The notes beneath the pieces are model-generated. The model made no database searches. It was not told where the DNA came from and worked only from the letters and a program-made list of their open reading frames with translations. A stretch of DNA of 49,368 nt. Source: Phreatobacter sp. (GTDB taxonomy: Bacteria; Pseudomonadota; Alphaproteobacteria; Rhizobiales; Phreatobacteraceae). Both the position numbers and the translations under genes were made by a program. Location of the stretch: the NCBI RefSeq assembly GCF_030691135.1, contig NZ_JAUYFA010000032.1, positions 1-49,368 of the forward strand, read 5' to 3'. Below, piece by piece: positions 35,255-43,426 of this stretch (positions are counted from its first letter, which is position 1; each line of letters starts with the position of its first letter).

Positions 35255-36760
35255 ATGCCGAACAGTTCAGAGGTCGGGATCAGCCTGACACTGACACCGC
35301 CACCGAGCGGTGCGACGCTCAAAGTCCAGGGGTTCGAAGGGACCGAGGCGATCTCGCGTCCCTATGAATTCAGGATCTCCTTTTCCTCCAGCCGGGCCCT
35401 GCTCCCAGCCGAAATCATCGGCAAGAGCGCGACGGCCGTCGCAACGACTCCCATGGGGACAGTGACGGTCAACGGCCTGGTCTTCCGCATGTCGGCGGTC
35501 GAAGGCTTTTCGGAGGATACCGCTCTCGGCTTTGCCTACTCCATCGATGTTCGCCCGCGGCTCGATCTGCTTGCGCTGCACCGGCAGAACCGCATCCTTG
35601 GGGCGACCAATGCCATCGGTCTTCCGGCGTTGATCTCGACCGTGCTGCAAGGCACCGAGGATTCGACGCGAGGCGAAGCGATCGTCCTGCAGAGCGAAAA
35701 TCACCTGGCGGCGAGCTATCCGACGCGCGACTTTATCGTCCAGTACGAGGAGAGCGATCTCGCGTTCCTGTCCCGCCAGTGCGAACAGGCCGGGATATTC
35801 TATTTCTTCAAGCAGAACTCCACGATGGAGGTTTTCGCCTACGGCGATTCCAACATCGCCTTCCCGGACGTCGAGCCGCCTTCCAGCGGCCAAACCAAAC
35901 TGCCTTTTGGTAGCAGAAGTGAAGCCTCCATCCTGGCGTTCGCCTACACTGCCGATCTCGTTGCGAGTTCCGTGAGCCTCGAGGACTACGATCCGAGCCA
36001 GCCGACGACCCAGCCGGGAGCAACCGCCAACGTTTCGGACGGCCATCACGGTATCGTCCATGGGTTCGGCAATCTGTTGAACGGCGGCGTCACGAAGCAG
36101 CGTGCGGCGGACGTCCGCGCGCAGGAAATTGCCTGCCACAGCCGCATCTTCAAGGGGCGGAGCAACCACTGCAAGATGCGGCCCGGCCACGTCTTTGAAA
36201 TGACGGACCATCCCGACACCAGCCTAAACGGGCGTTACCTTCTGACCGAGGTTCGGCATGCCATGGCGACGACCGTGGCACCGGGATTTGCCGCGAGTGT
36301 GGGCTCCCACGCCTATGACAACCAGTTCACCTGTATCCGCTTTATCGACACGCTGCCCTATCGTCCGCGGCGCCAGACACCGGTCCCCCGGGTCCCCGGC
36401 CTGCACACGGCGCGGATCGATGGACCAGCATGGGGTGGCCGCGCCGAGATCGATGCCGACGGGCGATACAAGATCACCTTCATCCACCCGAGTGCCTCTT
36501 CGGCACGAAACCAGGGCAGCAACTATGTCCGCAAAGCCAGCCCCTATTCGGGCGCAAGCGACACCGGCATGGAGTTTCCGCTGCTGCCGGGGACGGAGGT
36601 GGTCGTGGCCTACCTGAACGGCGATCTCGACCACCCGATCATCCTGGGCGCCGTGCCCAACGGCGACACGCGGTCGGTCGTCAAGCAGGACAACCAGCAA
36701 TACAACCGCCTGAGAACGCAGGCCGGCCTCGTGCTCGAAATGTTCGACGGCCCTGCCTGA
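35255..36760 (+). CDS. tssI: T6SS spike protein VgrG (TssI), short form
   Basis: 501 residues. The gp27-like part covers about 1-370 (YEFRISFSSSRALLPAEIIGKSA; FIVQYEESDLAFLSRQCEQAGIFYFF). The gp5 OB-fold follows (ARIDGPAWGGRAEIDADGRYKITFIHP; MEFPLLPGTEVVVAYLNGDLDHPIILGAVPN). The protein ends about 25 residues after the OB-fold (QAGLVLEMFDGPA), so most of the C-terminal beta-prism of typical VgrGs (600 residues or more) is missing. The next gene is in the same reading frame, 66 bp on, with two in-frame stops between them, and may supply the missing part. Confidence 0.94.
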   Translation: MPNSSEVGISLTLTPPPSGATLKVQGFEGTEAISRPYEFRISFSSSRALLPAEIIGKSATAVATTPMGTVTVNGLVFRMSAVEGFSEDTALGFAYSIDVRPRLDLLALHRQNRILGATNAIGLPALISTVLQGTEDSTRGEAIVLQSENHLAASYPTRDFIVQYEESDLAFLSRQCEQAGIFYFFKQNSTMEVFAYGDSNIAFPDVEPPSSGQTKLPFGSRSEASILAFAYTADLVASSVSLEDYDPSQPTTQPGATANVSDGHHGIVHGFGNLLNGGVTKQRAADVRAQEIACHSRIFKGRSNHCKMRPGHVFEMTDHPDTSLNGRYLLTEVRHAMATTVAPGFAASVGSHAYDNQFTCIRFIDTLPYRPRRQTPVPRVPGLHTARIDGPAWGGRAEIDADGRYKITFIHPSASSARNQGSNYVRKASPYSGASDTGMEFPLLPGTEVVVAYLNGDLDHPIILGAVPNGDTRSVVKQDNQQYNRLRTQAGLVLEMFDGPA

Positions 36761-36826
36761 CACGCAGGTCCTCGACGAGACAGCCCGACTTGAGCCCGCC
36801 GCAGCGCCCCCGGAAGGAATGCCGCC

Positions 36827-37993
36827 ATGACGACCACCGCTCCCAGCTCTCCCAGAACCTTCTCGCGCCTTGCGGTTCCGACCTCGGCCAGCGCCGCCGT
36901 CACCAGCGGCACCTATTTCCGCCTCGGCGGCTATATCGACGCGGAGGAGTCGGGCCTCATCCCCGCCAATCTGACATACTCCTCCAGCGTCACCACCCAA
37001 GAGTTGCAGACGCTGCCCGACACCACCAACCGCGAGACGGCGGCCGAGGAATACAATACGACGCTCAATTCACGCAACCAGGATCTCTTTTCCCAGGAGG
37101 ATGGATCGTCATTGGCGACGTCGAGCGGTGGTCGCACCCGCAACACGACCCGCCAGTTCGAGCTCAACAAGATCTCGATCACCCGAACCGCCCAGACACC
37201 GCTGAAGAACGGCATTCTCGCCAAGACAGACGGCGACATCATCGCGGTCGCTGACGGTGGCGCGATCGTCGACCTGGAGAAAGGCCTGATGCTCGCCAGT
37301 CAGACCGGCGATTTCACCGTCGACCTGCCGGCAGGCGCGGCCAAGTTCTCGACCTTCAATGGCATCGAGATGCAGGCAGGGAACAGCACCCATCCCGCCA
37401 ATATCGCGCTCACCGCCTTCGGCTACATCAAGCAGGCCGCCTATGGCCCCCTCGACGACGTGCGTTTCGCGACCTCGTCGATGAAGACCTACGGCTACAC
37501 CAAGGAGTGGTTCTACGGCGAAAAGTACTCCGAGCACCACGGAACGTCGACATCGAAATTCTACGGCGACGAGACGCGCGTGACCGACGGCACCTCGGAT
37601 CAGACCTTCCTTGGCTTCGCCAATGCGAAATTCGTCGGCCGCCGCCACACGTTCAATCTCGCCGGCACCCTCACGATTGCGCTCGCCGGTGACTTCACGC
37701 TTCACGCCGGCGGCAAGCTCGACATCAACATCGGCCTTTACATGAAGATCAACGCGATCGGCGAAGCCAAGGTCTGCGGCGTCATCGACTTCAAGCTCGC
37801 CCATATCGACTTCAAGATCGTCGACATCGACTGCAAATTTATCAATGGGGCGGAGATAAAACAGGAAAAACTGACCCTGAAACAGACTGTCGGAAAGATC
37901 TGGGACAAGTCGCTCGATATCACCGGCTCCCGGATCAAGGCCGCGGGTGAATCGATCGCGGCCAAATTTACCAGCGCCGACGTCACCGCCTGA
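36827..37993 (+). CDS. Unrecognised T6SS operon protein, candidate detached VgrG extension
   Basis: 388 residues with a strong ribosome-binding site (GGAAGGAA). I do not recognise the family. Residues 1-130 are polar, with YFRLGGYIDAEESGLIPANL. From ~130 to 300 there are repeated short strands with Gly/Asp turns (ILAKTDGDIIAVADGGAIVDLEKGLMLASQTGDFTVDL; AGTLTIALAGDFTLHAGGKLDINIG), much like the beta-prism of VgrG C-termini. The last ~90 residues alternate hydrophobic and charged residues and end in a helix. There is no signal peptide or toxin motif. It lies between vgrG and the DUF3540 gene (9-bp gap). Spike extension or effector are both possible. Confidence 0.72.
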   Translation: MTTTAPSSPRTFSRLAVPTSASAAVTSGTYFRLGGYIDAEESGLIPANLTYSSSVTTQELQTLPDTTNRETAAEEYNTTLNSRNQDLFSQEDGSSLATSSGGRTRNTTRQFELNKISITRTAQTPLKNGILAKTDGDIIAVADGGAIVDLEKGLMLASQTGDFTVDLPAGAAKFSTFNGIEMQAGNSTHPANIALTAFGYIKQAAYGPLDDVRFATSSMKTYGYTKEWFYGEKYSEHHGTSTSKFYGDETRVTDGTSDQTFLGFANAKFVGRRHTFNLAGTLTIALAGDFTLHAGGKLDINIGLYMKINAIGEAKVCGVIDFKLAHIDFKIVDIDCKFINGAEIKQEKLTLKQTVGKIWDKSLDITGSRIKAAGESIAAKFTSADVTA

Positions 37994-38002
37994 GGCAAGC
38001 CT

Positions 38003-38647
38003 ATGGAACGCGAGACCAGCATGAGGGTCGCTGTTTCGCCCCAGGAGACGGGCAGCCTGATCCTTCGCGAAGCGGATGTGATCGAGGTCGCCGGTCCGCG
38101 CGCGCTGGTCCGCATCGACGACAGGGTCTTGCCGGCGTCACGGGCGCTATCCTGTCTCATCGAGATCGCGGCCGGGGACCAGGTTCTGGTCGCGGCGACG
38201 AAGACGGAGGCGATCGTCATCGCCGTGACGCGCCGGCCCGGTCTCGGGGATGCTACCCTGTCCCTCCCCGACAGCGCCGCCCGCATGACCCTGCGCGCCC
38301 AGGCACTCGCCTTGGGTGCCGCCACGACGGTGACCGTCGAGGCCCCGGACGTCAGCATCGACGCTGCGCGCCTCTCGCTGCTGGGTCAGGTCACCCATTG
38401 GTTCGGGCGAACGCTCACGCTCATCGGAGACAAGCTGACGACGTCTGTCGCGACCAGTGAAACGATCGCCAAGAAAACGCTGCTGCGCAGCAACAGTCGC
38501 GTCACTGTCATCGACGGCCTCGACACTGAACAGGTCGGCAGCCGTGTGTCTGACGTCTCCGGCCTGTCCGCCAGCAGTGCCGGAAGCGCGATCATCACCG
38601 GTTCCGAGGACGTGCGCATCGACGCCAAGCGCATCACCATGGGCTGA
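38003..38647 (+). CDS. DUF3540 T6SS-associated protein
   Basis: 214 residues matching the DUF3540 pattern: an N-terminal small barrel (IEIAAGDQVLVAATKTEAIVIAVT) and a beta-rich middle (ATLSLPDSAARMTLRAQALALGAATTVTVEAPDVSIDAARLSLLGQ). A serine-rich helical tail ends in ITGSEDVRIDAKRITMG, with VRIDAKRITMG recalling VgrG-like closing strands. DUF3540 genes are found with DUF2169 and DUF4150 genes in T6SS cargo operons; the biochemical role is unknown. A start six codons later is possible. Confidence 0.82.
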   Translation: MERETSMRVAVSPQETGSLILREADVIEVAGPRALVRIDDRVLPASRALSCLIEIAAGDQVLVAATKTEAIVIAVTRRPGLGDATLSLPDSAARMTLRAQALALGAATTVTVEAPDVSIDAARLSLLGQVTHWFGRTLTLIGDKLTTSVATSETIAKKTLLRSNSRVTVIDGLDTEQVGSRVSDVSGLSASSAGSAIITGSEDVRIDAKRITMG

Positions 38648-38654
38648 CCCGGGC

Positions 38655-40457
38655 ATGAACGACATTGTGGACCGGCATATTCGCGCCGCCGTGACGCTCG
38701 GCCAGGCCCGCCGTTTCACCGAGGCCAGGGCCCTTCTGCTCGATCTGCAGGCGCTGAACCCCGGTCATCCTGGGATCATCACCGCCTTCGGTGTCCTCGC
38801 GATCGAGATGGGCGACGCGGCACAAGCTGTCGACATCTTCGGCGCAGCCACCACCGCCTCTCCCGACAATGCCGAATTCTGCGCCAATCTCGCAGCAGCC
38901 TATCGCCTCGCCGGCCGGCGCGAAGAGGCCGAGGCGAGCCTTGAACGTGCCCTGCTCCTAGCACCCCGGACGGCGAGGTTCTCGCTCTTGCGCGCCGAGC
39001 TTATGATTGAGCGGCGCGACGGTCCCGCCGCGCTCGATGCGGTGGAGAGGGCCTTGCGGCTCGCCCATGACGAACCTGCGGTTCACCGCGCGGCGGGGCT
39101 CGTGCTCGTTGCCCTGGGTATCCATGACGGAGCCGAGCGCGCCTTCCGGCATGCCCATGCGCTGGATCCGGCAGATGTCGCCGCACCGCACAACCTCGCC
39201 AACCTACTCGCCATGCTCGGCCGGCACGACGAGGCCCTGCCCTTGGCGGAGAACGCTTTCCTGGCCAGCCCGACCGACCCCGATCTGACACGCGCCTACG
39301 CCTCCAGACTGGCGGAAGTGGGACGCCTGGACGAGGCCGTCCGTACGGCGCGGCGATTGCTCGCGGCCATGCCGGACGACCTGGAGACGGTGGAACTGGT
39401 CGCCGGCCTGCAGATCCGGCGCGGCGAACCGGCGGACGCGCTCGCCGTCATCGGCGCCCTTGTCCGCCGCCAGCCGCGCGCGCCGGCCGCTCTCGCCGCA
39501 CTCGGGCGCCTGCTGCTTGCGACTGGACGCACCTCAGATGCGCTTGTCGCGGCCGATCAGGCGCTGGCGATCGACGCGGCGCATGAACCTGCGAGCATCC
39601 TGCGCCGCACCGTCTTGCTGACGCTCGGGCGGTTCGCGGAGGCGCTGCCGGAGGGGCCGGGCGTCCCCGACGACGCCGACATCGTCATCGATCACCAGTC
39701 CGACCTGATAGAAACCGTCATTGCTCTGCGCTGGCACCGCAACCTCGTCAGCGACGGTGCAGCGCTCCACAGCGACGAGGCCCATCGGGCGTTGTTCTGC
39801 CAGCTCACGGGGCGCGAGGCGGCGGCCCCCACCGGCCCACCACCGGCTGTCGCGGTGACTCCGGCCATTCTGATGCGGCACGGCCTGACCAGCGGAGCCG
39901 GTCTGGCGGCGGAATGGCCCTGCCTGCAGGCATCAGATGAACAACTCGCTCCATGGACCGCGGCGCTCTCCGAGTTTGCCGCGCCCCGCCTCGGCATTGT
40001 CTGGAATCGGGTGCGGCCGGGGTTCACGCTCGACATGATGCGGGAGGTGCTTCCGGCCGGCGTCACGCCGGTCAGCCTCGCCATCGGTTCCGCGCGACGC
40101 CAGTTGCGAGACTGGCCCGAAGCTCTGGATGGCGGTGCGCAGATATCCGGACCGATCGACATCATCGGCGCAGTCGGCGCCCTCGACGGCCTCATCGCCA
40201 TCGACGGCATCGCGCTGCATCTGGCTGGCGCGATGGGGCGGCCGGCCATCGCCATCCTCCCCATCGGTTCGCCCTGGTACTGGCTCGGGGACAACGGCCG
40301 AGCCAGGCTCTACCCTTCGGTGCGGATCCTTCGGCAGTCCAGTCCCGGCCGCTGGGATCATGAGATCAGTTTGCTGCGCGCGATGATCTGCGCCCTCATG
40401 TCAGACGCCGCGACGAAACCGATCGACGTCGAAGCCCTGGGGACGGCGGCGTCATGA
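38655..40457 (+). CDS. TPR protein with glycosyltransferase-like C-terminal domain
   Basis: 600 residues. Residues 1-340 hold about eight to nine TPR units (RFTEARALLLDLQALNPGHPGII; PDNAEFCANLAAAYRLAGRREEAEASLERALLLAPRT). Residues ~440-590 resemble the GT-B/GT9-like domain often fused to TPRs: RLGIVWNRVRPGFTLDMM, a fragment around AIDGIALHLAGAMGRPAIAILP, then SPWYWLGDNGRARLYPSVRILRQSSPGRWD. The usual DTxxxHLAGAxGRP motif has Gly in place of Thr, so catalysis is uncertain. It overlaps the next gene by 4 bp. Its presence in a T6SS cargo operon is unusual. Confidence 0.83.
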   Translation: MNDIVDRHIRAAVTLGQARRFTEARALLLDLQALNPGHPGIITAFGVLAIEMGDAAQAVDIFGAATTASPDNAEFCANLAAAYRLAGRREEAEASLERALLLAPRTARFSLLRAELMIERRDGPAALDAVERALRLAHDEPAVHRAAGLVLVALGIHDGAERAFRHAHALDPADVAAPHNLANLLAMLGRHDEALPLAENAFLASPTDPDLTRAYASRLAEVGRLDEAVRTARRLLAAMPDDLETVELVAGLQIRRGEPADALAVIGALVRRQPRAPAALAALGRLLLATGRTSDALVAADQALAIDAAHEPASILRRTVLLTLGRFAEALPEGPGVPDDADIVIDHQSDLIETVIALRWHRNLVSDGAALHSDEAHRALFCQLTGREAAAPTGPPPAVAVTPAILMRHGLTSGAGLAAEWPCLQASDEQLAPWTAALSEFAAPRLGIVWNRVRPGFTLDMMREVLPAGVTPVSLAIGSARRQLRDWPEALDGGAQISGPIDIIGAVGALDGLIAIDGIALHLAGAMGRPAIAILPIGSPWYWLGDNGRARLYPSVRILRQSSPGRWDHEISLLRAMICALMSDAATKPIDVEALGTAAS

Positions 40458-40819
40458 CCTGGTCGCCGGCAACCAACGAACCGCCTCTGCTCGACGAAGC
40501 GGCGACGGCCATCATCCGCTCCTGCGTCATGCCCGGCCTCCTGGCGGGCTTCGCACCCGCTGCCGACGGACGGCGCGTCGTGCACCTCGCCGACGGCCGG
40601 ACCCTGCACGCGATGGCAGAGGCGGAGGCCCTCGACCGGCGCGACTTCGCCAGCCGCGCCTGCATCGTCTACCGGGTCACCGGAAACCTCGTCGTCGACA
40701 GCGGTGCGAATGACGGCCTGCGACAGGGCTTTCAACTGCAGGGCGAGGCCTGGGTCGACATCCAGACCAAGGCGTTCCTGCACGTGGTCCACCGTTTGAG
40801 CCATGTCGGAGTAGCCTGA
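40454..40819 (+). CDS. Unknown small protein of the T6SS cargo operon
   Basis: 121 residues, start overlapping the TPR gene's stop (ATGA), indicating translational coupling. There is no signal peptide or membrane segment. It is mixed alpha/beta, with VVHLADGRTLHAMAEAEALDRRDFASRACIVYRVTGNLVVDSGA in the middle and a C-terminal LQGEAWVDIQTKAFLHVVHRLSHVGVA. I do not recognise it. Position and size would fit an immunity protein, a chaperone or a small structural part. Confidence 0.68.
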   Translation: MTWSPATNEPPLLDEAATAIIRSCVMPGLLAGFAPAADGRRVVHLADGRTLHAMAEAEALDRRDFASRACIVYRVTGNLVVDSGANDGLRQGFQLQGEAWVDIQTKAFLHVVHRLSHVGVA

Positions 40820-40865
40820 ACCTCTGCGGAGGCTTCGTTGTCTGCCTGCCACGAAAGCCCGGCAT

Positions 40866-40880
40866 GATGACGGCGTCATC
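40866..40880. promoter_or_regulatory. Inverted repeat upstream of the TssB-TssC-like gene
   Basis: GATGAC-GGC-GTCATC, a perfect 6-3-6 palindrome 21 bp before the ATG at 40902, in the only sizeable gap (82 bp) of the plus-strand operon. It may be an operator or a translational hairpin; I see no sigma-54 element in this gap. A strong ribosome-binding site (AGGAGG) lies between it and the start codon. Confidence 0.4.
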
Positions 40881-40901
40881 GACGGGAGGCAGGAGGCAGA
40901 C

Positions 40902-42539
40902 ATGAGCGAAGAGGCACAGCGGGGCGGTGTCATCGTCAGCAGCCAGTTCGGCGCAGGTCTTGGTCCGGTCAGTCGGCCGCCACTGCCGCCATCCCGCATT
41001 CTGGTCATCGGCGATTTCGGCGGCGGCGCTCGGGGCGACCTGCTCACAATCGACGCCGCCGAGCTTGTTGATCTTCCGGGAAAACTCGGCGTCAGCATCA
41101 CCTGTGACGTTCCAAACCTCATCGGCGAAGCCGGCCCGACGCTCCGCCTGACCTTTCCTATCGCGACGCTGCGCGACCTCGACCCGGTCCGCGCCGTGAA
41201 GGCAGAACCGACCCTCGCGCGCGCGATGGCCGTCGTGGCAGGCGCGCATGACGAGGATCCGTCCCTCGCACGGCTGCGGCCGGCATCGGCCTCGACCATT
41301 CTCGCAACGGCGGTCCCACCCGCCGCCGTCTCTCCACCGGACGACGATGGCGCCCTTGACCGTCTGCTGGGCATGGTGGACACGGCGCCGGCACCACAGG
41401 AGCCCGCCCGGCTGGCGATTTCAGCCTTCCTTGCCGGCGTGCCGCGCAGCAGCACGGCGGCTACCGGGCAGACGGGCGATCCGGTCGCCGGTGAACTCCT
41501 CGACCGTCAGATGCGCCTCGCGTTTGCCTCCCCCGCATGGCGCGACATCGAAGCGCGCTGGGCGGGGCTGAAGCTGATCGTCGACCATGTTCGGCGCGAG
41601 ACACCGCTTCGAATCGACATGTGCGAGGTCGGCCGCTCGGAAATCCCCGCCGTGCTGCAACGGATGGCCTCCATCCAGCCGGAAGACACCACACTCGTGG
41701 CCGTCGTCGTCGCAGGTCATTTCTCCACGCATCCCGGTGATTTCGAGTTGATGCGTGCCATCGCAGAGGCGTGCGAGACCCTCGGAGCTCCGGCCTTCGT
41801 GTCACTCCATAACGGCTGGCTTGGGACCGCCGGTTCTGAAGTGGGGCGCAGCGACGCCCCTTCGCAACTCATCGGCGGCCCCGCTCACGACGCCTGGCGC
41901 GGGATCATGGCGACACCGGCAGGCGCCTATCTCGCCGCCTTCTGGAACGGACCTCTGCTGAAGGACGCACAAGGCACCCGCGAAGCCCTCCACGGGGAGC
42001 CGGCCATGCTGACCGGCGCCCTTCTCGCCAGCCGAATGGGCCCTCAGGGCTGGCCGCGCAATCTCGCTGGAACCGAGGCCGCGATCGGCGGCCTGGTCGT
42101 TGCCACACACCGGCTGGGGGGCCGCGACATCGCATGGCCGCTGGAGGTGGTGATCGGTATGGAAGCGGCCCGGGACCTGCGTAGGATAGGGGTAAACGCC
42201 TTTGTCGGCCATGCTGACCGGGATATCGCGCTACTGACGCATGCGACGACCGCAGCGGGTTCGCAGGCAGCGGCGAGCGCCGAGGCCAGCCTGAATCACG
42301 CCCTCGCCGGTGCACGGCTGATGGGGCTGATGGCGAGCCAGTTGCCGGAGGTGCTCGCCGGACGCACGCCGACCGACGCCGCCGATGCGGTCTCGGCCTG
42401 GCTGGGAGAACTCGTCGCATCGACCGGACCGGGCCGGGCGGCTTCCGTCACCCGGTCCGAGGATGGACTGGATCTTCGGATCCGCCTGGGAGCCGACGTC
42501 GCGGTCGACGCCGAATTCTCCTTCGGGATCGCGCTGTAG
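40902..42539 (+). CDS. Single-chain TssB-TssC-like sheath-domain protein
   Basis: 545 residues. Residues 26-112 resemble TssB: PPSRILVIGDFGGG, ITCDVPNLIGEAGPTLRLTFPIATLRDLDP. After a Pro/Ala-rich linker, residues 197-450 resemble TssC: DRQMRLAFASPAWRDIEARWAGLKLIVDHV, VVVAGHFSTHPGDFELMRAIAEACETLGAPAFVS, AWRGIMATPAGAYLAAFW, and LEVVIGMEAARDLRRIGVNAFVG. Canonical TssB (~170) plus TssC (~490) total more than this, so parts are reduced. Standard tssB and tssC are not in the window. An accessory sheath paralogue or a regulator is likelier than the main sheath. Confidence 0.78.
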   Translation: MSEEAQRGGVIVSSQFGAGLGPVSRPPLPPSRILVIGDFGGGARGDLLTIDAAELVDLPGKLGVSITCDVPNLIGEAGPTLRLTFPIATLRDLDPVRAVKAEPTLARAMAVVAGAHDEDPSLARLRPASASTILATAVPPAAVSPPDDDGALDRLLGMVDTAPAPQEPARLAISAFLAGVPRSSTAATGQTGDPVAGELLDRQMRLAFASPAWRDIEARWAGLKLIVDHVRRETPLRIDMCEVGRSEIPAVLQRMASIQPEDTTLVAVVVAGHFSTHPGDFELMRAIAEACETLGAPAFVSLHNGWLGTAGSEVGRSDAPSQLIGGPAHDAWRGIMATPAGAYLAAFWNGPLLKDAQGTREALHGEPAMLTGALLASRMGPQGWPRNLAGTEAAIGGLVVATHRLGGRDIAWPLEVVIGMEAARDLRRIGVNAFVGHADRDIALLTHATTAAGSQAAASAEASLNHALAGARLMGLMASQLPEVLAGRTPTDAADAVSAWLGELVASTGPGRAASVTRSEDGLDLRIRLGADVAVDAEFSFGIAL

Positions 42540-42543
42540 GGCC

Positions 42544-43422
42544 TCAGCCGAGCCAAGCGTCGAGGAGCCCCTCACCCGCCACACCGGCCACGAAATCGGC
42601 AACCGAGGTCGGCCTTTCGGCCGCGTCGAAAGCCAGTCCCGCCCGCATCACGTTCCAGCGCCGCCGGGACAGGCCGGCGATGGGCGCGGGCTCCAGCAGT
42701 TCTTCGCGTGCCTTGATCGCCGGCTTGCGGTCGAAGGGGTGGCGGCCGGTCATGACGATGTAGGTGATGACGCCGAGAGAAAAGATGTCGTCAACCTCAC
42801 CGGGCGATGCGCCCGCGAGGCGTTCCGGCGAGGCATAGGCGGGCGTCAACGCCCCCACCCGTTCGATCGCAAGTTCGGAATCGTCGTCGCTCAACCGCCG
42901 GCCCGGATCGGCCAGCGCATGGGCAGTTCCGAAATCGAGAAGCTTTGCCTGCCCCTCGGTGGCAATGAAGACGTTTCCGGGTTTCAGATCCGCGTGGACC
43001 AGACCGCGATCGTGCGCGTGCTGCAGACCGGCTCCGATCTCCCGCATCAGGGTGAACGCCAGCCGCAGCGGAAGACCCGCAAAATCCCTGGTCCTCACGA
43101 CGTCGGCGAGCGTCACGCCGCGGAGCCGTTCCATCACCATCAGTTGAAAGGGTCCGTGGCAGTGCGAATTGTGGACACGGACGATGTTCGGGTGCGTGAG
43201 ATCGATGAGCCGCCGTGCCTCCAGTTGCAAAAGGCGGGCAAAATCCGGTGCGGCGGCGCTGGTCCGCATGACCTTCAGAGCGACCTCCCTTGGCGCCCCG
43301 TTGCGAGCGTGGCTCTGCATGTCGTGCCCGGCGAAGACAGTGCTCATGCCACCTCGGCCGATGACCTTGCCCACCCGGTAGCGACCGGCGAGCAGCCCTG
43401 ATCCGTCACTCCCCTGCGTCAC
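42544..43422 (-). CDS. Ser/Thr protein kinase (second T6SS kinase, partner of PppA)
   Basis: 292 residues from the GTG at 43422, 4 bp after the pppA stop; a longer open frame would overlap pppA. It is almost purely a kinase domain: GRGGMSTVF near residues 22-30, the Lys of VALKVM, HADLKPGN with catalytic Asp, DFG in LLDFGTAHAL, and SPE. The Arg of HRD is replaced by Ala, so it is non-RD. It lacks the periplasmic sensor domain of Pseudomonas PpkA and has no membrane segment. It is the last gene of the tssL-tssM-tagF-pppA operon, facing the TssB-TssC-like gene with a 4-bp gap. Confidence 0.9.
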   Translation of the reverse strand: MTQGSDGSGLLAGRYRVGKVIGRGGMSTVFAGHDMQSHARNGAPREVALKVMRTSAAAPDFARLLQLEARRLIDLTHPNIVRVHNSHCHGPFQLMVMERLRGVTLADVVRTRDFAGLPLRLAFTLMREIGAGLQHAHDRGLVHADLKPGNVFIATEGQAKLLDFGTAHALADPGRRLSDDDSELAIERVGALTPAYASPERLAGASPGEVDDIFSLGVITYIVMTGRHPFDRKPAIKAREELLEPAPIAGLSRRRWNVMRAGLAFDAAERPTSVADFVAGVAGEGLLDAWLG

Positions 43423-43426
43423 GGCC

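Noticed and set aside
36758-36826. A recent frameshift or sequencing error splitting one vgrG gene
   Set aside because: The two frames are the same and two separate in-frame stops plus a good ribosome-binding site lie between them; a simple indel cannot explain this. An older split remains possible and is listed as a finding.
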